DNA from: Acidobacteriota bacterium
GTDB lineage: Bacteria; Acidobacteriota; Terriglobia; Terriglobales; SCQP01
DNA: 34,288 bases
Direction: 5' to 3'
Assembly (NCBI GenBank): GCA_027451805.1
Contig: DAIDIF010000057.1
Span: forward strand, 1-34,288
Positions 9,882-18,536 of this stretch are shown one piece after another. The notes beneath the pieces were generated by a model. The model was not told the origin of the DNA and made no database searches. It saw only the letters and a list, made by a program, of their open reading frames with translations. A program made the translations under genes and the position numbers. Within the stretch, counting starts at the first letter, position 1. Each line of letters starts with the position of its first letter.

Positions 9882-9921
9882 CCGCTTTTCGATGGGCGCG
9901 GCGCTTCCGCCGCGCCCTCGC

Positions 9922-10149
9922 TTAATTGCTGGCGCTGACGTCCGCCAGCGCCGCAGCAATCGATTCCAGCGAGCAGCCGCGCCGCCCGAACTCCACCGCG
10001 GCATGGCGTGCCCGCTCCGGCGAGACGCCGTAGCCGTGGCCGGAGAGGAAGGCGCGGATCACCTCGCTGGTGCCGCAGTAGTCCGGGCCCATCTCCAGCA
10101 AGTGCCCGCGCAGCGCCTCCAACTCTTCGCGATCCAGTTCCACCGCCAT
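9922..10149 (-). CDS. Small conserved-looking hypothetical protein (75 aa)
   Basis: This acidic helical protein of 75 aa was not recognised as a named family. It starts MAVELDREELEALRGHLLEM, contains DYCGTSEVIRAFLSGHGYGVSPERARHAAVEFGRRGCSLESI and ends with an Ala-rich helix. ATG 10149 is chosen because AGGAGG lies 6 nt upstream, which is strong support that it is real. An upstream in-frame GTG at 10167 lacks this. Codon use matches its neighbours. It has two Cys, no signal peptide and no membrane segment. It diverges from hslV across an 88-bp spacer, so shared regulation is possible. Function unknown. Confidence 0.7.
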   Translation of the reverse strand: MAVELDREELEALRGHLLEMGPDYCGTSEVIRAFLSGHGYGVSPERARHAAVEFGRRGCSLESIAAALADVSASN

Positions 10150-10218
10150 CGCTCCTCCTGTGCTCAATAGATTCCTCTGTCCTTAACTACGTTTCAAAAC
10201 CCTGGAGGGTTGCCGCGC

Positions 10219-10224
10219 TATACT
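10219..10224 (+). promoter_or_regulatory. Possible -10 element of hslV
   Basis: TATACT is a good match to the housekeeping -10 consensus and sits 13 nt before the hslV ATG. No clear -35 at 16-18 bp exists; TTTCAA (10192-10197) is 21 bp away. A small inverted repeat, AACCC-TGGA-GGGTT (10199-10212), lies between and could be an operator or activator site. Confidence 0.4.
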
Positions 10225-10237
10225 GAAGCCGCCCCTG

Positions 10238-10846
10238 ATGCCGCGCTCAACGTCCCGCCGACCCGCCCCTATCCGCATCCGGTCCACCACCGTCCTCAGC
10301 GTCCGCACCCGCGGCAGCGTGGTGCTCGCCGGCGACGGCCAGGTCACGCTGGACCACTCGGTGATCAAGCACCACGCCCGTAAGATTCGCCGCCTCTACA
10401 ACCAGAAGGTGTTGGCCGGCTTTGCCGGTTCCACCGCCGACGCTTTTTCCCTCTTCGGCCGTTTTGAGACCAAGCTGGAGCAGTTTCACGGCAATCTCAG
10501 CCGCGCCGCCGTCGAGCTGGCCAAAGACTGGCGCACCGACCGCGCCCTGCGCCACCTGGAGGCGCTGCTGGTGGTCTCCGACGCCACCGACACCTTCCTG
10601 CTCAGCGGCCAGGGCGACGTCATCGAGCCCGATGACGGCGTCTGCGCCATCGGCTCCGGCGGTCCCTATGCCTTGGCCGCCGCCCGCGCCCTGCTCCGCC
10701 ACACCGAGCTCCCCGCCCGGGAGCTGGCGGAAGAGGCGCTCCGCATCGCCGCCGACATCTGCATCTATACCAATCACGACCTGACCGTCGAGGAGCTCCC
10801 CTCCACCCGTCCCGAGCCCGCCGCGCCGCCGCAAGCGGCACAATAG
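10238..10846 (+). CDS. hslV: ATP-dependent protease subunit HslV (ClpQ)
   Basis: This 202-aa proteolytic subunit of the HslUV protease is a dodecameric proteasome-like Ntn hydrolase. The core [22 protein letters not shown] matches the mature family N-terminus. Further motifs are [42 protein letters not shown] and [20 protein letters not shown]. The catalytic Thr would be T17: 16 residues (mostly Arg/Pro/Ser) precede it. No ATG, GTG or TTG occurs closer in frame, so this propeptide must be removed to expose the nucleophile. In E. coli only Met is removed. hslU starts 4 nt downstream. Confidence 0.95.
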   Translation: MPRSTSRRPAPIRIRSTTVLSVRTRGSVVLAGDGQVTLDHSVIKHHARKIRRLYNQKVLAGFAGSTADAFSLFGRFETKLEQFHGNLSRAAVELAKDWRTDRALRHLEALLVVSDATDTFLLSGQGDVIEPDDGVCAIGSGGPYALAAARALLRHTELPARELAEEALRIAADICIYTNHDLTVEELPSTRPEPAAPPQAAQ

Positions 10847-10850
10847 AGTC

Positions 10851-12317
<1,467 letters not shown>

Positions 12318-13391
12318 ATGCGGCGCGCTCTGGTCCCGGCGGGTGTGGGTGCGGCGGTCTGCGCGGTGTTGATCGGCTGCGCCCAAGTTGGCCCGGTGCA
12401 GCCGCCCAGTGCCCATTTGCCCCGTCCGGTGGGCGATTTTTCCGCCATCCGCCGCGGCCCGCTCATCCGTCTCGCGTGGACGCCGCCGGACGCCACCAGC
12501 GATGGGGTCGTCTGGCGCGGCCTGATGGGCTATCACCTTTGCGCTTGGCCCGGCACCGAGCGCGGCCGCCCGCGCCCGCGGGTGCACCCCTCCTCCGCCG
12601 CCCCCGCCCAGGTGCCCTCGCCCCCGCCCGCCAACCTCGGCGTCGACCAGACCCCGTCCGGCGCCATCATGCCCCCCTGCCCGCGCCTGCTGGTCCTCAC
12701 CGCGCCCCAGGTGCGGCTCGCCGCGCTGGCGGTGCCCGCCTCCGCCGGCTTTGCCACCCTGGCGCTATTCGCCGTGAACGGCGAAGGCCAGGGCGCGGGC
12801 TGGTCCAATCCTGTGGTGGTGCCGCTGACCCCGGTGGCGCCGCCGCCGCGCCGGCTCACCGCCGCGCCCACGGCTGACGGCGTCGCGCTGCATTGGCAAG
12901 CGCCCGCGCCGCCGCCGCCGGCCGTCCACCTCTACCGTAACGGAGCGCTGCTCGCCGCCTTGCCCGGCGCCGCATCTCAATACCTCGACCGTTCCGCCGC
13001 CTGGAACCAGCGCTACGCCTACTTCCTGCGCAGCGCCGCTGGTACCGGCCCCGCCGCGGTCGAAAGCGCCGCCTCCCCCCTCGCCTCCGTCTTCACCGCC
13101 GCTGTTCCCCCGTCCGCGCCCACCGGCCTCGAGGTGGTCGCCGCACCCGCCGCCGGCGGTGTGGACCTCTCCTGGAATCCGGTCACTGCCGCCGATCTTG
13201 CCGGCTATGACGTCTATCGCCGTCTCCCCGGCGCCACCGTCTGGCAGCGCCGCAATTCCATTCCGGTCCTGACCCCCGTGTTTCACGACGCGCCCGCTCC
13301 CGCCGGCACCGGCTATGCCGTCACCGCCGTCTCCACCTCCGGCGCCCAAAGCCCGCGCAGCGCGAGCGTCGCCCTCCCACCCCAACCCTAA
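12318..13391 (+). CDS. Predicted lipoprotein with fibronectin type III-like domains
   Basis: This 357-aa protein has a lipoprotein signal (MRRALVPAGVGAAVCAVLIGC) whose lipobox LIGC puts the lipidated Cys at residue 21. The body is Pro/Ala-rich with Fn3-like beta repeats. The clearest one is at ~275-355 (PSAPTGLEVVAAPAAGGVDL, then NPVTAADLAGYDVYR); others lie at ~45-170 and ~180-270. It is predicted to be anchored to the inner or outer membrane. ATG 12318 abuts the hslU stop (TAAATG), so it is probably translated with hslVU. A link to envelope protein quality control is suggested by position only. No catalytic motif is visible. Confidence 0.8.
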   Translation: MRRALVPAGVGAAVCAVLIGCAQVGPVQPPSAHLPRPVGDFSAIRRGPLIRLAWTPPDATSDGVVWRGLMGYHLCAWPGTERGRPRPRVHPSSAAPAQVPSPPPANLGVDQTPSGAIMPPCPRLLVLTAPQVRLAALAVPASAGFATLALFAVNGEGQGAGWSNPVVVPLTPVAPPPRRLTAAPTADGVALHWQAPAPPPPAVHLYRNGALLAALPGAASQYLDRSAAWNQRYAYFLRSAAGTGPAAVESAASPLASVFTAAVPPSAPTGLEVVAAPAAGGVDLSWNPVTAADLAGYDVYRRLPGATVWQRRNSIPVLTPVFHDAPAPAGTGYAVTAVSTSGAQSPRSASVALPPQP

Positions 13392-13478
13392 AGTGGCATC
13401 CCGGGCGGGTTACCGGCGGTTGTGAGGCGGGCGGGCCGCCACCGGGCCGGCGCTGCGCGTGGCCGTTGACTGGTCGCG

Positions 13479-13712
13479 CTAGCTTTGGGCGCGAATCCGG
13501 CGGCGCACCCGCCGCAGCGCCGGAGGGGGCGATTCGCCATGCTCTTCCAGCTCGTCGTCGGTGACCAGCACGGCAATCTCATGCAGGGCCAGCCGCGCCG
13601 CCGCCGCAATCTCGCGCTGCCGCGGATGGTGGCACGTCTGATCCAGCGTGGTGATCGCCAGCATGATCGCGTTCAAGCGTTCCCGCACGGCGCGTGCATC
13701 CAGGTGTTCCAT
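13479..13712 (-). CDS. Small hypothetical protein (77 aa)
   Basis: This predicted cytoplasmic helical protein (start MEHLDARAVRERLNAIMLAI) is followed by TCHHPRQREIAAAARLALHEIAVLV and a charged tail rich in Asp/Glu then Arg. It is not recognised as a named family. Strong G/C third-position bias, a position exactly filling the gap between the lipoprotein gene and dprA, and a divergent start 72 bp from dprA favour a real gene. The Shine-Dalgarno is weak (CTGGA). The frame stays open upstream across dprA, so the start is a judgement based on layout. Confidence 0.5.
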   Translation of the reverse strand: MEHLDARAVRERLNAIMLAITTLDQTCHHPRQREIAAAARLALHEIAVLVTDDELEEHGESPPPALRRVRRRIRAQS

Positions 13713-13784
13713 TCCAGCCAGTCTACCCCCCCACCCGTTGGCGGGGGATTGACCCGGATTCGAAAACCCTCCATAAACACCTCC

Positions 13785-14897
13785 ATGGACAATGCTCCAC
13801 TCTGGCTTGGCCTGATCCTGACCCCCGGCCTCGGCCAGCGTGGTGCACAGCGATTGCTCCAGGCGTTCCGTTCCCCCGAAGCCATCTACGCCGCCTCGCT
13901 TACCGAACTCGAGGCCTGCCACATCGCCGCCGAGGCCGCCCAATGGCTGCACAGCGGCCGCTCCGCCGAGGCGGGTGCGCTCGAGGCCGCCCGTGCGCAA
14001 GGGCAGGGAATTGCGCTCGTCGGCTTGGGCGAACGTGGCTACCCCGAACTGCTGCGCGAAATCTACGATCCGCCCCTGGTGCTGTACGTCCGCGGCAGGC
14101 TGGCGGCGCTCGATAGTTTCGGTGTCGCCCTCGTCGGCACCCGCCATCCCTCCGTCTACGGCCGCATCATGACCGAGCGCCTCGGCGGGGAGCTCGCGCA
14201 TTGGGGCCTGACCATCTTCAGCGGCCTCGCCCGCGGCGTGGACGGCATCGGCCAGAAAGCCTGCGTGGAGGCCGGCGGCGCCACCGTCGCCGTGCTCGGC
14301 ACGGGCGCCGATGTGATCTATCCCGCCGAAAATCGCGGCTTGGCGGACGCCATCGTGAATGCTGGCGGCGCGATTATTTCGGAGTTTCCCTTGGGCACCA
14401 TCCCCGCCGCGCAGAACTTCCCCATCCGCAATCGTGTCATCAGCGGTCTGTCGCTCGGCGTGGTGGTCGTGGAAGGCGGCGAGTACAGCGGTTCTCGCAT
14501 CACCGCCCGCATGGCGCTGGAGCAGAATCGCGAGGTTTTTGCCGTCCCCGGCCAGGTGACGCAAAAGCAGGCGTGGCTGCCCAACGCTCTGCTCAAGCAA
14601 GGCGCCAAGCTGGTAACCGAGGTCGCCGATATCGTTGAGGAACTGCCCAGCGCCGTTCGCGCCCGTCTCCAGCCGCCGGCGACCGCCGCCGGCGCGCCTG
14701 CCGAGGCTACGGCGGATGGGCCGCAAGTGTTGATTCTAAATGCATTACCAACGGATGCGGCACTTCACGTTGACGAAATCGTGAATCGGCTGGAGAATAG
14801 GTTCTCCGCGCCTGAGACCCTGGCTTTGCTCTTTGACCTCGAGCTAGGGGGCAGAATCCGCCAGCTCCCCGGCAAAAAATATTTGCGGGTAAGCTAG
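13785..14897 (+). CDS. dprA: DNA processing protein DprA (Smf)
   Basis: This 370-aa cytoplasmic protein binds incoming single-stranded DNA and loads RecA during natural transformation. The N-terminal helical region (~1-70) is followed by the Rossmann-like DprA domain: VALVGTRHPSVYGR, FSGLARGVDGIGQKACVEAGG, AVLGTGADVIYPAENRGLAD, ISEFPLGTIPAAQNFPIRNRVISG, VVEGGEYSGSRITARMALEQ and VFAVPGQV. A C-terminal winged helix (~310-370, LHVDEIVNRL, LALLFDLELGGRIRQLPG) is present, as in many non-Streptococcus DprAs. The ATG at 13785 is preceded by CCTCC rather than a Shine-Dalgarno. topA follows after 42 bp, a common dprA-topA pairing. Confidence 0.95.
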   Translation: MDNAPLWLGLILTPGLGQRGAQRLLQAFRSPEAIYAASLTELEACHIAAEAAQWLHSGRSAEAGALEAARAQGQGIALVGLGERGYPELLREIYDPPLVLYVRGRLAALDSFGVALVGTRHPSVYGRIMTERLGGELAHWGLTIFSGLARGVDGIGQKACVEAGGATVAVLGTGADVIYPAENRGLADAIVNAGGAIISEFPLGTIPAAQNFPIRNRVISGLSLGVVVVEGGEYSGSRITARMALEQNREVFAVPGQVTQKQAWLPNALLKQGAKLVTEVADIVEELPSAVRARLQPPATAAGAPAEATADGPQVLILNALPTDAALHVDEIVNRLENRFSAPETLALLFDLELGGRIRQLPGKKYLRVS

Positions 14898-14939
14898 AAG
14901 TGGCCGCTACCCTCGGCGCGTGCTCACTCCTCGACCCCA

Positions 14940-17396
14940 ATGGCCAAATCCATCGTAATTGTCGAATCGCCTGCCAAGGCGAAGACCATCTCCAAGTATC
15001 TCGGCCCCGACTACGAAGTCCTCGCCTCTCTCGGCCATGTCATGGACCTGCCCAAGCGCGACCTGGGCGTCGACATCGAACATCACTTCGAGCCCACCTA
15101 CGTCGTCATCCCCGGCAAGGAGAAGGTCCTCGCCCACCTGAAGAAAGAGGCCAAGAAGGCCAAGGCGATCTTTCTTGCCGCCGACCCCGACCGCGAAGGC
15201 GAGGCCATCTGCTTCCATTTGGCGCATGAACTCAACGGCGCTGAGGACTCGCGTAAGCCCATGCAGCGCGTCGCCTTCAACGAGATCACCAAAAAAGGCG
15301 TGCAGGAGGGCTTTGCCCATCCCGGTTCCATTGACCAGAACCTGGTGGACGCTTACCAGGCGCGCCGCGCTCTCGATCGCATTGTCGGCTACCAGATCTC
15401 GCCCCTGCTCTGGGACCGGGTGCGCCGCGGCATCTCCGCCGGCCGCGTCCAAACTCCGGCGCTGCGCCTCGTGGTCGAGCGCGAGGCCCAGATCAAAGCC
15501 TTCGTCAAGCGCGAGTACTGGACGCTCGACGCCCACTTGTCCACCGGCAAGGCCCCCTTCTTTGACGCCCGCCTCGCCCGCCGCTACGCCGACGGCAACG
15601 TCCTGCCCAAGGACGAGCTGGAAGTCGCCAACGGCGAGCAGGCCGACGCCTTGCGCGCCGCGCTGGAGGCGTCGGTTTACACCGTCACGTCGGTGGAGAC
15701 CAAGGAGCGCCGCCGCAACCCCCTCCCGCCCTTCATCACCAGCAAGCTGCAGCAGGACGCCAGCCGCAAGCTCCGCTTCAGCGTCAAGCGCACCATGATG
15801 ATCGCCCAGCGCCTCTACGAAGGCATCGAGCTCGGCGCCGAGGGTTTAGTCGGCCTCATTACGTACATGCGGACCGACTCCACCCGCGTCGCCGAAGACG
15901 CCCTCAGCGACGCTCGCGGCTTCATCCAGACTCAGTTCGGTGCCCCCTATCTGCCCGCCCAGCCCAACCGCTTCGCCAGCAAGAAGGGCGCTCAGGACGC
16001 GCATGAGGCCATCCGTCCCAGCTCGGTGCAGCGCGATCCGGAGTCCATCCGAAAGTTCCTGGGCGAGGACGAATACAAGGTCTACAAGCTCATCTGGCAG
16101 CGCTTCGTCGCCTCCCAGATGCCCCCCGCGGTCTTCGACCAGACGGCGGTGGACATCCTCGCCGAGGCTGGCGCCCAGGGCCGCTATCAGCTGCGCGCCT
16201 CGGGTTCGGTATTGAAGTTCGATGGCTTCCTCAAGGTGTACGAGGAAAGCAAAGATAAGGAAGATGAAGAGGAAGAGGCGCTCAAGCGCAAGCTTCCCCT
16301 GCTCCAGTCCGGCCAGACGCTCAAGCTGCTCTCCGTGAAAAGCGAGCAGCACTTCACCGAGCCCCCGCCGCGCTACACCGAAGCCTCCCTGGTCAAGGAA
16401 CTCGAGGACAAAGGCATCGGCCGTCCCTCGACCTACGCCGCGATTCTCAGCACCATCCAGGACCGCGGCTACGTCACCAAGGTCGGCGGCAAGTTCCATC
16501 CCACCGAGCTCGGCACCGTGGTCAACGACCTGCTCACCACCAACTTCAAGGATATCTTCGAGCTCCAGTACACCGCCCGCATGGAGGAGAAGCTGGATGA
16601 GATCGAAGAGGGCCGCGAAAAGTGGACCGATACGCTGGCTGATTTCTACCGGCGCTTTTCGGAAAACTTGGAATATGCCGAAAAGCACATGCCGGATTAC
16701 AAGCGCATGGAGCGGCCTACCGAGCTGGTGTGCGAGAAGTGCGGTCGCCCCATGGTCATCCGCTGGGGCAAGCACGGTTCCTTTTTAGCCTGTAGCGGCT
16801 ACCCCGAGTGCACCAACACGCGCGAAATCGCCCTTGATCTCCCCGACCTGGACTCCGCCGACGCCAGCCAGGAAAAGGAGGAGTTTTGCGAAAACTGCGG
16901 CCGTCCCATGGTCTTGAAGCGCGGGCGCTTCGGCCAGTTCTGGGCCTGCACCGGCTATCCCGACTGCAAGACCACCCGCCGGCTGGACGCCCAGCAAAAG
17001 CAGCCCGACCGCAAGCTGGATGAGGTCTGCCCGCAATGCGGCAAGAGCCTGGTGCTCAAGCACGGCCGCTTTGGCGAGTTCACCGCGTGCAGCGGCTATC
17101 CCGAGTGCAAGTACATCAAACAGAACCTCGTCCCCGGCTTCAAATGCCCCAAGTGCAAGATCGGCGACGTGGCCGAAAAGCGCTCCAAGCGCGGCAAAAC
17201 CTTCTACAGTTGCACCCGCTACCCCGATTGTGACTTCAGCCTTTGGCAGCGTCCGGTGCCAGAGCCCTGTCCCAACTGCCACCACCCCTATCTCGTGAAA
17301 AAGTTCCTCAAGGCCGGGCCGGTGATCGCCTGTCCCCAGGAGGGTTGTGGCTACTCCCGGGAAGCGGAGCCGGAACCGGTCGCCGAAAAAGTGTGA
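14940..17396 (+). CDS. topA: DNA topoisomerase I with five C-terminal zinc ribbons
   Basis: This 818-aa type IA topoisomerase relaxes negative supercoils. The TOPRIM domain opens with KSIVIVESPAKAKTISKYLG and carries AADPDREGEAICFHL. The central domain has GRVQTPALRLVVERE, and the active-site Tyr is Y309 in GLITYMRTDSTRVAE. GIGRPSTYAAILSTIQDRGYV is also conserved. Five C-terminal ribbons follow (~590-805), each of CxxC...C form: CEKCGRPMVIRWG, CENCGRPMVLKRG, CPQCGKSLVLKHG, CPKCKIGDVAEK and CPNCHHPYLVKKF. These aid single-strand binding. The first three are near-duplicates, pointing to internal tandem duplication. It starts 42 bp after dprA. Confidence 0.97.
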   Translation: MAKSIVIVESPAKAKTISKYLGPDYEVLASLGHVMDLPKRDLGVDIEHHFEPTYVVIPGKEKVLAHLKKEAKKAKAIFLAADPDREGEAICFHLAHELNGAEDSRKPMQRVAFNEITKKGVQEGFAHPGSIDQNLVDAYQARRALDRIVGYQISPLLWDRVRRGISAGRVQTPALRLVVEREAQIKAFVKREYWTLDAHLSTGKAPFFDARLARRYADGNVLPKDELEVANGEQADALRAALEASVYTVTSVETKERRRNPLPPFITSKLQQDASRKLRFSVKRTMMIAQRLYEGIELGAEGLVGLITYMRTDSTRVAEDALSDARGFIQTQFGAPYLPAQPNRFASKKGAQDAHEAIRPSSVQRDPESIRKFLGEDEYKVYKLIWQRFVASQMPPAVFDQTAVDILAEAGAQGRYQLRASGSVLKFDGFLKVYEESKDKEDEEEEALKRKLPLLQSGQTLKLLSVKSEQHFTEPPPRYTEASLVKELEDKGIGRPSTYAAILSTIQDRGYVTKVGGKFHPTELGTVVNDLLTTNFKDIFELQYTARMEEKLDEIEEGREKWTDTLADFYRRFSENLEYAEKHMPDYKRMERPTELVCEKCGRPMVIRWGKHGSFLACSGYPECTNTREIALDLPDLDSADASQEKEEFCENCGRPMVLKRGRFGQFWACTGYPDCKTTRRLDAQQKQPDRKLDEVCPQCGKSLVLKHGRFGEFTACSGYPECKYIKQNLVPGFKCPKCKIGDVAEKRSKRGKTFYSCTRYPDCDFSLWQRPVPEPCPNCHHPYLVKKFLKAGPVIACPQEGCGYSREAEPEPVAEKV

Positions 17397-17458
17397 CCTC
17401 AGCCGTCGCGGCACATCCTACGCAAGTAAAGGCCGGACTGTGGTTGTATGATGGCCTT

Positions 17459-17481
17459 TGGTCTGCTCCCAGATCAGACCA
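17459..17481. repeat. 7-bp inverted repeat TGGTCTG/CAGACCA
   Basis: Arms 17459-17465 and 17475-17481 are perfect complements around a 9-nt spacer. They lie between a -10-like TATGAT (17447-17452) and the Shine-Dalgarno of the small secreted protein gene. The position suits either a 5'-UTR hairpin or an operator. Confidence 0.45.
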
Positions 17482-17506
17482 TTTCGGATATAAGGAGATT
17501 CGCTGC

Positions 17507-17863
17507 ATGAAAAAAGTATTCAGCCTGGCGACGTTGGTCGCTTCCTTCGGTTTCTTCACGCTCTTGTTCGCGGCTCCGACCACCGTCCGGGGCTACGTCA
17601 TGGACTCCAGGTGCGCCGCCGGCGCCCACAAGATGGCGATGAAGGGCAATGCGCAGTGCGCCAAGAACTGCATGTCCCGCGGCGCCAAGGCCGTCCTGGT
17701 CGAGGACGGCAGCGCCGGCACCGTGCTCAAGATCGCCAATGAGAGCAAAGTCAAGGCTTTGGCCGGCCGCCATGTCCGCCTCACCGGCACCGTTGCCGAT
17801 GGCGTCATGACCGTGACCAGCGCCCGGGCCATGCCCGCGCGCATGGGCAAGATGGGCAAGTAA
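17507..17863 (+). CDS. Small secreted protein with conserved Cys (acidobacterial type, unknown function)
   Basis: This 118-aa precursor has a Sec signal peptide (MKKVFSLATLVASFGFFTLLFA, cleavage near AAPTT). The mature part starts RGYVMDSRCAAGAHKMAMKG and continues with NAQCAKNCMSRGAKAVLVEDG, a beta-rich TVLKIANESKVKALAGRHVRLTG segment and a Met/Arg-rich tail. Three Cys in the pattern C-x(15)-C-x3-C could bind metal or form disulfides. Similar short exported proteins are common in Acidobacteria; I know no proven function. ATG 17507 has AAGGAG at 8 nt. It stands alone, with a strong terminator directly after it. Confidence 0.8.
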   Translation: MKKVFSLATLVASFGFFTLLFAAPTTVRGYVMDSRCAAGAHKMAMKGNAQCAKNCMSRGAKAVLVEDGSAGTVLKIANESKVKALAGRHVRLTGTVADGVMTVTSARAMPARMGKMGK

Positions 17864-17883
17864 GCTATCCGCCCAGCGGATTC

Positions 17884-17913
17884 GGGGCGGGGCGCGTGCG
17901 CCCCGCCCTTTTT
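17884..17913 (+). terminator. Intrinsic (Rho-independent) terminator
   Basis: A GC-only stem (17885-17908, at least 9 bp and up to 11 bp) is followed by five T residues (17909-17913). It lies 21 bp after the stop of the small secreted protein. This is the clearest terminator in the window. Confidence 0.9.
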
Positions 17914-17987
17914 CTATGGCGGGCCCTGCGCCGGGCTCCCGCGGCCACGGGCTCCGGCAGGGTCGTGCCCGGGGTTGGCCGCGCCGC

Positions 17988-18461
17988 TCAGTGCCGGATG
18001 TCGTTGATCTCGATCTGCGTCATCCCCTGCTGCGGAATGGCCTTGATCGTGATCGTGTCGCGACCGCTGAACTGCACCAGCGTGCTCTCCTTCGCGGTCA
18101 GCTTCACCGCCGCGTCCGGGAAGCGGATGTGATAGAAGTGGATGACGTAGCGCGGCGGCGCCTTGGTGCGGAAGATCATCGAGGCTATCGTCTCGGTCGG
18201 CAGTTCCGCCTGCGTGCCCTTCACGCCGATGGCGCCGGGATAGACGTCAATGCCCAGCGTGTTCGCCAGTTGCGCCGGCTTGTCGTTGCTGGTCACGACG
18301 CCGAAGGGGGCTTCCACCCGTGCGCTGTTGGGATTGGAGGTGACGATCGTGGTGTGGCGGATGAAGTACAGAATCAGTCCGAAAAAGGCCAGCGCCAGCG
18401 CCACCACCACCGCCAGAAAGGCCACCACCACCCGGCGGCCCCGCCATCGCGGGGCCGGCAT
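17988..18461 (-). CDS. Membrane-anchored protein, probably the main part of a zinc-ribbon membrane protein cut by TGA
   Basis: The 157-aa open part has a basic N-terminus, one transmembrane helix (VVVAFLAVVVALALAFFGLI, ~11-31) and an extracytoplasmic beta-rich domain (~40-157) with VEAPFGVVTSNDKPAQLA, GIDVYPGAIG and RYVIHFYHI. The domain resembles unnamed acidobacterial membrane proteins; function unknown. The same frame continues upstream to ATG 18524, encoding a zinc-ribbon-like start broken by TGA at 18476-18474 (separate entry). That upstream ATG is only 12 nt after the ychF stop, as expected for the original operon start. The start at 18461 given here may serve only as a restart. Confidence 0.65.
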   Translation of the reverse strand: MPAPRWRGRRVVVAFLAVVVALALAFFGLILYFIRHTTIVTSNPNSARVEAPFGVVTSNDKPAQLANTLGIDVYPGAIGVKGTQAELPTETIASMIFRTKAPPRYVIHFYHIRFPDAAVKLTAKESTLVQFSGRDTITIKAIPQQGMTQIEINDIRH

Positions 18462-18524
18462 CGCGCAGGCCGCTCACCGCGTCCCGGCTTCGATCTCTGC
18501 CCCGCATTGTTCGCAATGCTCCAT
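18462..18524 (-). other. In-frame upstream zinc-ribbon segment ending in TGA
   Basis: From ATG 18524 the frame reads MEHCEQCGAEIEAGTR, then TGA (18476-18474), then AACA, joining in frame to the Met at 18461. CxxC-G at the N-terminus followed by a second CxxC is the usual zinc-ribbon plan of such membrane proteins. If TGA were TGC the second pair would be C-A-A-C. One C-to-A change therefore restores a 178-aa zinc-ribbon protein. Confidence 0.6.
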
Positions 18525-18536
18525 GCCTGAGTGCGC

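Noticed and set aside
13713-14726. Extension of the 77-aa minus-strand gene upstream across dprA
   Set aside because: The frame is open, but residues beyond 13712 mirror dprA and have no protein-like pattern; a start near 13712 fits the divergent layout.
18436-18476. Confident selenocysteine insertion (SECIS) call
   Set aside because: The hairpin and TGA are suggestive, but GC-rich DNA forms such stems often, the loop does not show a clear bacterial SECIS signature I can vouch for, and no sel genes are in the window. It is kept only as a finding.
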